NCBI RefSeq assembly: GCF_001597735.1
Contig: NZ_LUTS01000005.1
Span: 1 to 64,000 of the forward strand
Source: Neptuniibacter pectenicola
Lineage (GTDB): Bacteria > Pseudomonadota > Gammaproteobacteria > Pseudomonadales > Balneatricaceae
Direction: 5' to 3'
DNA length: 64,000 nucleotides
The notes beneath the pieces are model-generated. The model saw only the letters and a list, made by a program, of their open reading frames with translations. It had not been told where the DNA came from and searched no databases. How positions within the stretch are numbered: position 1 is the stretch's first letter; every line of letters starts with the position of its first letter. This document shows positions 26,255 through 34,641 of this stretch, one piece after another. A program made the position numbers and the translations under genes.

Positions 26255-29200
26255 ATGCAATTCATCACGGACGGCCCTGATATACCGGATGAGCTTTTGC
26301 AAGCGCATGAGGATGGTCGCGTGGTGTTCTTTTGCGGAGCAGGGATTTCCTACCCTGCCGGTTTGCCGGGTTTCAAGGGCCTTGTAGAGCAAATTTACCG
26401 GTTGAATGGAACGGCACTTTCGGACATTGAACGAGGGGCCTTCGAGCGTGGGCAGTTCGATGCCACACTTGATCTGCTCGAACGGCGCCTGCCGGGCCAG
26501 CGTTTGGCCGTCCGTCGTGCTTTGGCAAATGCCTTGAAGCCAAAACTCCGCCGCAAGGAGGCAACCAATACACAGGCAGCGCTGTTGCATCTGGCGCGCA
26601 ACCGTGAGGGAGCGTTGCGGCTGGTCACCACCAACTTTGATCGTATCTTTCACGTGGCGGCCAAACGCACGGACCAAGAGTTCCAAGAGTACGCAGCCCC
26701 TATGCTGCCCATCCCCAAAAACAGCCGTTGGAACGGGCTGGTTTATCTACACGGCCTGTTACCTGGAAAGGTGGACGACACGAGCCTGAACCGTCTGGTT
26801 GTCACTAGCGGTGATTTCGGCTTGGCCTACCTCACAGAGCGCTGGGCGGCACGCTTTGTAAGCGAGTTGTTCCGCAATTATGTGGTCTGCTTCGTGGGTT
26901 ACAGCATCAACGATCCAGTGCTTCGCTACATGATGGATGCGCTGGCTGCCGACCGGATGCTTGGAGAAGTCACGCCGCAGGCTTGGGCACTGGGAGATTG
27001 CGAACCGGGGCAAGAGCACAGTAAGACCATCGAGTGGGAAGCCAAGGGTGTCACTCCTATACTCTACAACGTACCTGCTGGTAGCCATGACCACTCAGCG
27101 CTACACCAGACTTTGCATGCTTGGGCAGATACCTACCGCGACGGAGTGCAGGGCAAAGAGGCCATTGTCGTCAAACACGCCCTTGCTCGTCCACAGGACA
27201 GCACGCGGCAGGACGATTTCGTTGGCCGGATGCTGTGGGCCTTGTCAGATAAATCAGGTTTACCGGCAAAGCGCTTTGCGGACCTCAATCCTGTCCCTTC
27301 GCTGGACTGGCTGCTGGAGCCCTTCTCGCATGAACGTTTTGGGCACGGCGATCTAGCACGTTTTGGCGTGCCGCCACAAGATGATGTGGATGCCGAGCTG
27401 CGCTTCAGTCTGATTTGCCGACCCGCATCCTATGACCGTGCCCCATCCATGCTACTGGCCTCCGGGGACCTAACCAGCATCCAGTGGGATGATGTGATGT
27501 TCCATCTGGCCCGCTGGCTGGTACGCCACCTGGATGACCCGAGACTTATCATCTGGATTGCTGAGCGCGGTGGGCAAATGCATGACCGGTGGCAGTGGTT
27601 GATTGAGCACGAACTGGATCGCTTTGCTTCATTGGCGCGTCAAGGCAAAACCTCCGAGCTGGATGAAATTCGCTTGCATGCCCCCAAGGCGATCCCTGGC
27701 CCCTTGATGCATACCTTGTGGCGCCTATTGCTCAGCGGTCGGGTGAAATCCCCGTGGCACGACTCCGATCTGTATCGCTGGAATGATCGACTGAAACGGG
27801 AGGGACTGACTACGACATTGCGTCTGGAGTTACGCGAGCTGCTTGCCCCCAAGGTGGTTTTGAAGAAGCCGTTTCGCTGGAGCGACGACTCGAGCAGTAC
27901 CGATGAGTCTACAAAAATCAAGCAGTTGGTGGACTGGGAATTGGTGCTGGCCACTGATCACGTGCATTCCGCGCTGCGCGACCTTGCCGATGAGCCATGG
28001 AAATCAGCTCTGCCGCAGCTGTTTGAAGACTTCCAGCAGCTGCTTCGTGACGCACTGGATCTTTTGTGCGAGTTGGGCGAGGACGACAACCGTAGCGACC
28101 GCTCGCATAGGGATCTGCCATCCATCACGCCGCACCGGCAGAACAGGGGGTTCCGAGACTGGGTAAGCCTGATAGAATTGCTGCGCGACGCGTGGTTGGA
28201 GGTTCATAGCAATGACAGCGCGCGTGCCACGCGCATGGCTCAGGCTTGGTTTGAATTGCCGTATCCCGCCTTTAAACGTCTGGCGCTATTTGCCGCTAGC
28301 CACGACCACTGCATTCCGACAGAACAGTGGGTGGATTGGTTGCTGGCGGAAAACGCATCGTGGCTGTGGTCCACAGATACAGGGCGGGAGGTGTTCAGGC
28401 TGATCGTTCTGCAGGGACGGCATTTGGCAGGGGCTGCACAGGAACGTCTGGAAACAGCCATATTGGCAGGCCCGCCGCGCGCGATGTACCGAGACGATTT
28501 GGAGGAGGATCGGTGGCAAGGCTTGGTGGCTCGCTCCGTCTGGCTCCGCTTGGCCAAATTGAACACATCAGGCCTCGTGTTGGGGGCGCCTGCAGCGGCA
28601 CGCTTGGCGAAAATATCCGCTACCTACTCGCAATGGCAGTTGGCGAACAATGAAAGTGACGAGTTCTCATGCTGGATGAGTGGCACGGGCGATCCGGATT
28701 ACGAAGACAGCCGAGAAGTCGACATTGCACCCCGCAAGCGGCAGGACCTGGTGCAATGGCTCACAAAACCGGCGCAAGAACGGCGGCCCTTCTACGAAGA
28801 CACGTGGCGTGAGGTTTGCCGTTCGCGCTTCTTTCACAGTTTGTCCGCATTGTGCGATCTAGCACAGGATGACGTGTGGCCCGCTTCCCGATGGCGCGAA
28901 GCTCTACAGACTTGGGCTGAAGAAGGAATAGTGCTGCGCTCTTGGCGATACGCCGCGCCGCTGGTACAGACCATGCCCGATGCAGTTCTTCAGGAGATTG
29001 CCCATGGTGTGACGTGGTGGATGGAAGCCGTTTCCAAGTCCATCAACGTCCACGAAAGCATCCTGCTGAATTTGTGCCAGCGCGTGCTGGCTCTGCCGAT
29101 TGATCCGGGCACGGGAATGACGAGCAACGGAGCATCAATTGACCAACCTGTTACGGAGGCCATTAATCACCCGGTCGGGCATGTCACGCAGTCTTTAATC

Positions 29201-30079
29201 AACTTGTGGTTCAAGCAGAACCCGAATGACAACGATCTGCTTCCTGCTGAATTAAAGCCCATCTTCACCACTCTATGCGACGTGCAGATAGATCGATTCC
29301 GGCACAGTCGGGTGCTGATGAGTTCGCGGCTGATTGCATTTTTTCGTGTGGATCGCCCTTGGACCGAACAGCACCTACTGCCGCTGTTCAGCTGGAGTAA
29401 CTCCGTTGAAGCCAAGGCCGCTTGGGAAGGATTCCTCTGGTCACCCCGTTTATACCAGCCATTGCTGACAGCCTTCAAGTCACAGTTTCTGGATAGTGCA
29501 AACCACTATGCCGATCTTGGCGAGCACCGCCAGCAATTCGCAACTTTCCTCACCTACGTGGCATTGGGTCCGACCGAGGGATACACTGTAGAGGAGTTTC
29601 GCGCAGCGATTGGTTCGCTTCCACAAGAAGGCCTAGAGGAATCCGCGCAGGCGCTCTCCCAGACGCTTGAAGGTGCAGCCGATCAGCGTGAAGACTACTG
29701 GAAAAACCGTGTCCAGCCGTTCTGGCAACAGATCTGGCCAAAGTCCCGCGACTTGGCGACCCCGCGAATCGCCGAGTCCTTGACCCGGTTGGTCATTGCT
29801 GCCCGAGGCGAGTTTCCGGCGGCCTTGGCTGCAGTGCAGGACTGGCTGCAACCCATTGAACACCCTCACTACGTCGTTCATCTACTTGCCGAATCTGGCC
29901 TGTGTAAACGATTCCCAACGGGGGCACAGTTGCTGTTGAATTCAGTGATTGGCGATCAACAGTGGGCGCCCCGGGAACTGGGGCAATGTTTGGACGACAT
30001 CGTGCAGGCTGATATACAGCTTGGGCAAGATGCTCGATACCAGCGACTAAGTGAATACTTTCGAAGGCGCGGTGTGTGA
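26255..30079 (+). CDS. SIR2-domain anti-phage protein (DSR1-like)
   Basis: 1274 aa. Residues 20-260 are a SIR2-type NADase domain: GAGIS (28-32), TTNFD (125-129, catalytic Asn127), YLHG (His167), and VVCFVGYSINDPVL near 213. The remaining thousand residues are helical and rich in W, E and D, with no known enzyme motif; SIR2 proteins of this size with long helical tails are defence-associated sirtuins that drain NAD+ on phage infection. The gene is visibly GC-richer than its neighbours, with different codon use. It stands alone on the + strand between sites resembling integron cassette boundaries. Confidence 0.82.
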   Translation: MQFITDGPDIPDELLQAHEDGRVVFFCGAGISYPAGLPGFKGLVEQIYRLNGTALSDIERGAFERGQFDATLDLLERRLPGQRLAVRRALANALKPKLRRKEATNTQAALLHLARNREGALRLVTTNFDRIFHVAAKRTDQEFQEYAAPMLPIPKNSRWNGLVYLHGLLPGKVDDTSLNRLVVTSGDFGLAYLTERWAARFVSELFRNYVVCFVGYSINDPVLRYMMDALAADRMLGEVTPQAWALGDCEPGQEHSKTIEWEAKGVTPILYNVPAGSHDHSALHQTLHAWADTYRDGVQGKEAIVVKHALARPQDSTRQDDFVGRMLWALSDKSGLPAKRFADLNPVPSLDWLLEPFSHERFGHGDLARFGVPPQDDVDAELRFSLICRPASYDRAPSMLLASGDLTSIQWDDVMFHLARWLVRHLDDPRLIIWIAERGGQMHDRWQWLIEHELDRFASLARQGKTSELDEIRLHAPKAIPGPLMHTLWRLLLSGRVKSPWHDSDLYRWNDRLKREGLTTTLRLELRELLAPKVVLKKPFRWSDDSSSTDESTKIKQLVDWELVLATDHVHSALRDLADEPWKSALPQLFEDFQQLLRDALDLLCELGEDDNRSDRSHRDLPSITPHRQNRGFRDWVSLIELLRDAWLEVHSNDSARATRMAQAWFELPYPAFKRLALFAASHDHCIPTEQWVDWLLAENASWLWSTDTGREVFRLIVLQGRHLAGAAQERLETAILAGPPRAMYRDDLEEDRWQGLVARSVWLRLAKLNTSGLVLGAPAAARLAKISATYSQWQLANNESDEFSCWMSGTGDPDYEDSREVDIAPRKRQDLVQWLTKPAQERRPFYEDTWREVCRSRFFHSLSALCDLAQDDVWPASRWREALQTWAEEGIVLRSWRYAAPLVQTMPDAVLQEIAHGVTWWMEAVSKSINVHESILLNLCQRVLALPIDPGTGMTSNGASIDQPVTEAINHPVGHVTQSLINLWFKQNPNDNDLLPAELKPIFTTLCDVQIDRFRHSRVLMSSRLIAFFRVDRPWTEQHLLPLFSWSNSVEAKAAWEGFLWSPRLYQPLLTAFKSQFLDSANHYADLGEHRQQFATFLTYVALGPTEGYTVEEFRAAIGSLPQEGLEESAQALSQTLEGAADQREDYWKNRVQPFWQQIWPKSRDLATPRIAESLTRLVIAARGEFPAALAAVQDWLQPIEHPHYVVHLLAESGLCKRFPTGAQLLLNSVIGDQQWAPRELGQCLDDIVQADIQLGQDARYQRLSEYFRRRGV

Positions 30080-30102
30080 AAGTGGCACCACGTGATCGGT
30101 AG

Positions 30103-30178
30103 GTCTAACAAGTGGCTGTTGTCGGACGCTCCTACGCTTGCGCTCCGATGCGCGGCAAAACCATGGCATTATATTCTA
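30103..30178 (+). repeat. Probable degenerate attC site after the SIR2 gene
   Basis: It starts 23 bases past the stop with GTCTAACAAGTGGCTGTTG, fitting the RYYYAAC core of attC. It has partly palindromic GCTCC/CGCTCCGA sequence in the middle and ends CCATGGCATTATAT, where a functional site would read GGCGTTATAY. The G-to-A change in the 3' core would prevent recombination. Length about 76 bp is normal for attC. Confidence 0.5.
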
Positions 30179-30180
30179 TT

Positions 30181-31410
30181 ATGAAAAAACTACTCGCTAT
30201 CCTAATTCCCCTCTTCGCTGTTGTTGTATTGTTGGCGCAGGTTGATGATGACCTAAGTGAAGACGCTATTAGGCTGATTGATCGCCTTGATAGTGAGAGG
30301 ACGAGTGAGTCATTTCTTTATCTCTATGGGATCTTTGCCAGTGAAGCGGATGGCCCGCTCAAGGTCGGTAGTCAGCTTTTAGAGGAGTATCGAAAATTAG
30401 ATGTCGACGGGTCTTATGCGGTTACCGACTATCCCGATTCTAAAAAAATACCTTTACCAACGGGAGATGCGTTTTGTAACGCTTCGGAGCGTGGCTGTCT
30501 GGCGTCCCTTTTTTCATTACCATTTGATATTGAAAATCTAGTAAGCGAGCACCGTTTACTGGTTGCTCGATCCAATAGGTTCATTGAGTTTGATGAGTAC
30601 ACAACCCTTTCGAAGCCGACGATTCATGAGTTATTCCCGCCTTACCAATACATGGCTGCAGCCGAACGTATAAAGGTACTTGAAGCTATATCGGTTTATA
30701 ACGCGGGGAACGCGACGGAGGCGATTGATGCGTTATCGCTTCAATTTTCCCAACTAAGACGAGCAATGGCATTGCAGGATAACTTGATTGGGAAGCTGGT
30801 GTTTCTTATGAAGCTATCAGAAATCATCGATGTTATGAGCATCATTCTGACGCATGATGAAGCTGCCGCTAAATGGATTCCTGCTTTAAGTCCATCGGAA
30901 AAGAGCTTCGCCATGATCGCCTCGCGAGAGTTCGGCATGTCTTACTACACGTTCAAAGGTTTAGATAAACATCCCGAGTTCTTTGAAAGTGGAGGTAAGG
31001 TTCCAGGATGGCTAACCCGATTTGTCTACAAGCCGAATATGACCATTAATGCGGTAGCGCCCACTTACCTAGAGCTAGAGCGGTTAGCCCTATTGTCGCC
31101 GGCTGAGTTTGCAAAACAAATCGACGTAAGTCATAGCAGCGCCCCTTCTACGTCGAAACTCAGAAATTATGTGGGCAGCATTTTGATTGCGGTTTCGTCT
31201 CCTCAATATGTTGAGTATGTTGCTAGGTTCCAAGATTTCGAGGCGAAGTTAGCGCTGTTTAACCAAGTGCACCACTTTAAGCTTACGCTTGATCGTATGG
31301 AAAACCCTTACTATGGAAACGAAACGCCTAAGGAAGCCGAAGGTAGTTTGTGTTTTAGCGGGCCGTTAGACGACAAAAAATCTCTACGGTGCCTCAAAGT
31401 AAACATATAA
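30181..31410 (+). CDS. Unknown membrane-anchored or exported protein
   Basis: 409 aa from ATG 30181; the frame is open back to 30112, but the earlier part overlaps the attC-like site. MKKLLAILIPLFAVVVLLAQ is a signal peptide or anchor. The remainder is soluble and acidic with two nearby cysteine pairs (FCNASERGC, LCFSGPLDDKKSLRC). No family recognised. The stop codon runs straight into TATAACAAACGCCTCAA, the start of an attC-like repeat, as expected for a cassette gene. Confidence 0.65.
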   Translation: MKKLLAILIPLFAVVVLLAQVDDDLSEDAIRLIDRLDSERTSESFLYLYGIFASEADGPLKVGSQLLEEYRKLDVDGSYAVTDYPDSKKIPLPTGDAFCNASERGCLASLFSLPFDIENLVSEHRLLVARSNRFIEFDEYTTLSKPTIHELFPPYQYMAAAERIKVLEAISVYNAGNATEAIDALSLQFSQLRRAMALQDNLIGKLVFLMKLSEIIDVMSIILTHDEAAAKWIPALSPSEKSFAMIASREFGMSYYTFKGLDKHPEFFESGGKVPGWLTRFVYKPNMTINAVAPTYLELERLALLSPAEFAKQIDVSHSSAPSTSKLRNYVGSILIAVSSPQYVEYVARFQDFEAKLALFNQVHHFKLTLDRMENPYYGNETPKEAEGSLCFSGPLDDKKSLRCLKVNI

Positions 31411-31440
31411 CAAACGCCTCAATTAGGACGCTCGTAATAA
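31406..31440 (+). repeat. attC-like 5' half overlapping a stop codon
   Basis: TATAACAAACGCCTCAA followed by GGACGCTC closely resembles the beginning of Vibrio-type cassette repeats as I remember them. The 3' half is not seen; the sequence changes character after about 31440. Confidence 0.45.
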
Positions 31441-31470
31441 ATTGGGTCTGGTCTATTTATCCGTGGCGGG

Positions 31471-31517
31471 ACGGCTTTGGATCGACAGCCGGTCTTCTAG
31501 GTCAATTTCATTCTATA
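31471..31517 (+). mobile_element. Relic of a Tn7-like right-end inner segment
   Basis: CGACAGCCGGTCTTCTAGG then TCAATTTCATTCTATATGAA aligns with 79-117 (CGAAAGCTGACCTTCGAGG, TCGTTTCATTCTATATGA). Only the innermost TnsB site and its flank survive; no second site or CGACA terminus follows at the expected distance. Confidence 0.55.
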
Positions 31518-31573
31518 TGAACGTGGATTATTTCTCTCGCCCTCCTGCAGGGTGAATAATATCGATAGACCTT

Positions 31574-31599
31574 AAAAAACAGCCTTCGGGCTGTTTTTT
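31574..31599. terminator. Bidirectional terminator
   Basis: ACAGCC and GGCTGT close on a TTCG tetraloop, flanked by runs of A and T, a perfect palindromic stem of 11 pairs. Confidence 0.9.
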
Positions 31600-32122
31600 G
31601 CGTTATAGGCGTAAACTTGGCCTGTCACGGGCACTATAAAGCCCTCTGCTGCTCTCTCTTCTTGGGTTATGCAATCAGTTGAGACCTTCTTTAAAACCCC
31701 TCAGAAGTGATTATATAAAGCCGAAATTCCGACTATTTTTAAAATAAAGTGATTAAATCAGCGCAAGGTGGAGAGGTGACGCCGCCGGTGTTACCTTGGT
31801 CAGTAAACGCTTTGTGGTAAGTTGTACTGCTGTTGTCGTACTGTCGTTGTGCTGTGGTTATGCTGTCGTACTCGCATCAATTAAAAAATATAGTGGGCAT
31901 TGCCCTACTCGTCTTTGGCTGCACGTTACAGAAAGTGACTTCATTAAATGGGCGAGACTTTTATGAGTGAGTCTTTTATGGCTGAGCCTTTTATGAGTAG
32001 GTAGGTAACCCTTTGGCGATAAGAACGGTATATCTACGATTGTTTAAGCAAAACCCCTTACCTGTTTTTAATACATTCAACCGGCTAAATGTGCGGGGCT
32101 CGGTAAAAGTGCTAACGCTATT
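31600..32122. other. Intergenic region with a short tandem repeat
   Basis: No convincing gene. At 31954-31998 three 15-base units (GAGACTTTTATGAGT, GAGTCTTTTATGGCT, GAGCCTTTTATGAGT) stand in tandem. Confidence 0.6.
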
Positions 32123-32527
32123 ATGAGAATAATCTTAGCTATAGGAATCAGTCTGCTCGCTACCGTTGCCTTATATCTTTTATATTGGTTAGGCAGTGGG
32201 ATCGCATCAGATCTAGGGCATCCCCAGCGAGGGGGTGTGAGCTGGGGTATTGGTGTGCTTGTAGCCACATGTTTTATGCTGCCGTCTGCGTTGATGGCGA
32301 TGCTGCTTGTCAGTCAGTGGAGGTATTCGCGTGTTGTTGCCGTAGCCTTAAGCTTCCTTGTGTTTCTGTTGTTTAGCACACTGTTTATGGGTAATCAGTT
32401 TAGTGGTGGTTGGGCACACCCTTATCGTTATATCTACTTTCAGTGTTGTGCGTTGCTGGTGTTGAGTTCGTTAGTTGTTGTGCCGTTAATCTATAACGCG
32501 ATTCGGCACGGTAAGGCTACAGGGTAA
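32123..32527 (+). CDS. Small four-helix membrane protein, unknown
   Basis: 134 aa with four hydrophobic segments at about 2-25, 42-65, 70-90 and 105-127, joined by short loops. No family recognised. Its last 30 codons are repeated, with few changes, at 36919-37018 on the far side of the NosR module, so the gene marks one edge of a rearrangement or insertion. Confidence 0.6.
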   Translation: MRIILAIGISLLATVALYLLYWLGSGIASDLGHPQRGGVSWGIGVLVATCFMLPSALMAMLLVSQWRYSRVVAVALSFLVFLLFSTLFMGNQFSGGWAHPYRYIYFQCCALLVLSSLVVVPLIYNAIRHGKATG

Positions 32528-32840
32528 GTAGGGAAAGGTATTATCGAACATGTGATTAACATGAGCACATGTTTTGCAAACAAGAGATACGTATAGCTTT
32601 TCTACTAATATGAATTGTTTTTTGTTAGTTAGAGTCTATAAAAACTCTCATAGGATTACTTTTAGAGTGGTGGGTATAAGTAAGTGCCCTGCTTTTGGGG
32701 CTGGTTTTTTTGGGTTACGCGCTTTATTTATATTATGGCCGCCACTCTTAGCTCTGACCGAGTAGTTCCCACAATGTGGAAAAGCCGTAATTTACAGCCA
32801 CCTAATCAGATAACTAACTGGTGTTATAGTAATTTTGCAT
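32528..32840. other. Intergenic gap without a recognised feature
   Basis: Two short open frames here (32574-32765, 32684-32884) lack ribosome binding sites and protein-like composition. Nothing else was seen. Confidence 0.5.
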
Positions 32841-32861
32841 TTTTCTTTTATATTTCTGACA
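32841..32861 (+). promoter_or_regulatory. Shared 21-base promoter element, copy 1
   Basis: TTTTCTTTTATATTTCTGAC plus a final A matches 34530-34550 at 19 of 21 positions. CTGACA can serve as a -35 box with a plausible AT-rich -10 about 17 bases on. The element lies 86 bases before the start at 32948. Confidence 0.65.
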
Positions 32862-32947
32862 TAACGATACAGCTTACCCATTAAACAGATAACTTACGTC
32901 AGCTAGAGCTGGTGATCTGTTAATAGACACAGGAGAGCTATGTCATT

Positions 32948-33427
32948 ATGTACCTAAAACTGTCTAAGGACTTAATCGTCACACTACAATCTGAGGCCTA
33001 TGGCGAAGCCTCTTTTCGATCTGCTTACTATGTTTCGACCGGAGTAAAAAAGCGCAAAGCTAAAGCTCTTTGGCAGTTGGAAATACAAACAAAATCCCGG
33101 GTTCTTGACTATTTTGAATACAATCAATTACCCATACCCGACCTTAAGATGGCTGCAATTAAAGGGAGTTTTTTGGGGCTGATTTTCCCCATTTTCCCTT
33201 GGCGTTTGGTGATGAAAATTATACTCAAGGAAACCGAGATGTTTTTAGATGTCTTCCAACGTTTGGAAGCTCAAGCACCTAAACAAGATAAGCCTTTCTT
33301 CAAATACTTAGTTGATCATGAAATCGCCATAAGACGCTTTGCAGAGCTGGAACTGGAAAATAGCCCCGAACAAGCACTGCAGGCGGTCACTTGCCTGTTG
33401 AGTCATAACGAAGGTGATTCTGAGTAA
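32948..33427 (+). CDS. Unknown 159-aa protein of the NosR module
   Basis: Mostly helical, with a hydrophobic stretch FLGLIFPIFPWRLVMKIIL at about 74-93 and a C-terminal half (KYLVDHEIAIRRFAELELEN) with the look of a ferritin-like or HE-rich helix bundle. No family is assigned. The AGGAG at 32931 and the promoter element at 32841 support expression. It shares that element with the NosR-like gene, so the two products probably act in one response. Confidence 0.6.
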   Translation: MYLKLSKDLIVTLQSEAYGEASFRSAYYVSTGVKKRKAKALWQLEIQTKSRVLDYFEYNQLPIPDLKMAAIKGSFLGLIFPIFPWRLVMKIILKETEMFLDVFQRLEAQAPKQDKPFFKYLVDHEIAIRRFAELELENSPEQALQAVTCLLSHNEGDSE

Positions 33428-33454
33428 CATCGCCATAAAGTATCAGCATGGTCA

Positions 33455-33492
33455 TCTACCTCCCTCTCATTTAGGGTGGTGGGAGGCCTCTT
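33455..33492 (+). terminator. Probable terminator after the 159-aa gene
   Basis: ACCTCCC and GGGAGG arms flank a GC-poor loop, followed by CCTCTTTTC. The stem is short and the T-run modest. Confidence 0.5.
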
Positions 33493-33580
33493 TTCGATAT
33501 TTAGTACCGTTGTCTTCCCAAAACTAGTGAATTAATCTGGTACCCAAGATCTCTACACACGAGCGGTATTTGCTGTAAAC

Positions 33581-34498
33581 ATGTGCTTACTGAAAACCAC
33601 GTTTAATGTATTGCTAGTCGTAGCTCTTATATTTGCCCACTCTATGGTGCAAGCGGGAAGCAACGCGGAAGACATCCGAGCTAAGGCAGAACACTTCCTG
33701 ATAAAGGAAGTTGCATGGTTTCAGCAGGGAATCATACATGGCTCACAAACGGATATTCGTTTGCGTCAGGCCTCTCTTCCTTTAATCGAAGCGGTGGGTA
33801 TCTGGGATAATCAGGGACGCTTGGTTTTTCCTGATCAGGAATCCGCGCCTCATATATATGATGTGACCATCACCCATAACCTAAGTAGGTTGCAAACACT
33901 CCGTCGTGCAGCTCAACCTACTGCGTGGGAAGCGTTTGATATCGAGGTGGATTCAACATTCTTTTGCTCTAATAGCCTGCCTTCAGTTTGTTTACTGATT
34001 AACTCTAAGGAGCTAGCAAAAGGGTTAAATGTTACCAAGCCTCAATTGGTTGAGGCACTGTTTCAACCCATTGAACCACTTGTTTTTTCGCTGGGTCATC
34101 TTTGGGTTCTAGTGGCTGGATTGTTGCTATTGCCGCTGGCTTACGTGAGATACTTTAAAACCTCAGAACCACTACAGAAGAAAAAAGATACCAGTTATAT
34201 TTTTCTTTTGGGGGATATGGAGGTTGACTCTAAACGTATGAAAATTAGTCGCGATGGTTTCAGTGCAAGTATCGGCTCTAGGGACCTCAAGTTGCTGAGA
34301 TGCTTCCATGACCATCCGGATGAAGTGATTAGTAAAGATCATCTATACAACGTTGGTTGGGGACGGGATTTTATTCCCAGCAGTCGCTCTCTTGAGCAGC
34401 ATATAATGACTTTACGCAAGAAAATCGACCCGGGTCGTAACCGCTGTTTATTGATAGAAACGGTCCACGGGCAAGGGTATCGTTATCCCCTAAACTAG
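33581..34498 (+). CDS. ToxR-like membrane-bound transcription regulator
   Basis: 305 aa. An N-terminal signal segment (LLVVALIFAHSMVQA) is followed by a periplasmic sensor part (about 25-165, with a cysteine pair CSNSLPSVC), one membrane segment (HLWVLVAGLLLLPLAYV, about 172-190), and then a cytoplasmic OmpR-type winged helix (about 215-303: SRDLKLLRCFHDHPDEVIS to ETVHGQGYRY). ToxR itself has its DNA-binding domain at the N-terminus; here the order is reversed. It lies between two genes sharing a 21-base promoter element, which it probably binds. Confidence 0.8.
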   Translation: MCLLKTTFNVLLVVALIFAHSMVQAGSNAEDIRAKAEHFLIKEVAWFQQGIIHGSQTDIRLRQASLPLIEAVGIWDNQGRLVFPDQESAPHIYDVTITHNLSRLQTLRRAAQPTAWEAFDIEVDSTFFCSNSLPSVCLLINSKELAKGLNVTKPQLVEALFQPIEPLVFSLGHLWVLVAGLLLLPLAYVRYFKTSEPLQKKKDTSYIFLLGDMEVDSKRMKISRDGFSASIGSRDLKLLRCFHDHPDEVISKDHLYNVGWGRDFIPSSRSLEQHIMTLRKKIDPGRNRCLLIETVHGQGYRYPLN

Positions 34499-34508
34499 GC
34501 TTAACCTT

Positions 34509-34524
34509 ATGATTTTAAAATCAT
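34509..34524. promoter_or_regulatory. 16-bp palindrome upstream of the NosR-like gene
   Basis: ATGATTTTAAAATCAT is a perfect palindrome just before the shared promoter element. It may be an operator or the terminator stem of the preceding gene. Its half-site spacing does not fit an FNR box. Confidence 0.4.
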
Positions 34525-34529
34525 TACAC

Positions 34530-34550
34530 TTTTCTTTTAATTTTCTGACA
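34530..34550 (+). promoter_or_regulatory. Shared 21-base promoter element, copy 2
   Basis: TTTTCTTTTAATTTTCTGAC plus A, 19 of 21 bases identical to 32841-32861 and 91 bases before the ATG at 34642. A -10 such as TTTAAAT follows at a suitable distance. Confidence 0.65.
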
Positions 34551-34641
34551 CCTTTTTCCTAAGTAACCTTTTAAATGATTCTGTACTTCAAGCTGTTCTG
34601 ACAGTTTGTTTTCCAGAGCGACAGACAAAAGGTTATACAGG

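Noticed and set aside
26144-29881. Many long frames on both strands inside the SIR2 gene
   Set aside because: High GC makes stop codons rare. The 1274-aa frame with intact SIR2 motifs explains the region.
32574-32884. Two short frames (63 and 66 codons) before the NosR module
   Set aside because: They have no ribosome binding site and non-protein-like composition, and one covers the shared promoter element.
34509-34524. FNR-type site before the NosR-like gene
   Set aside because: The half sites TGAT and ATCA are separated by six bases instead of the four expected between full half-sites.
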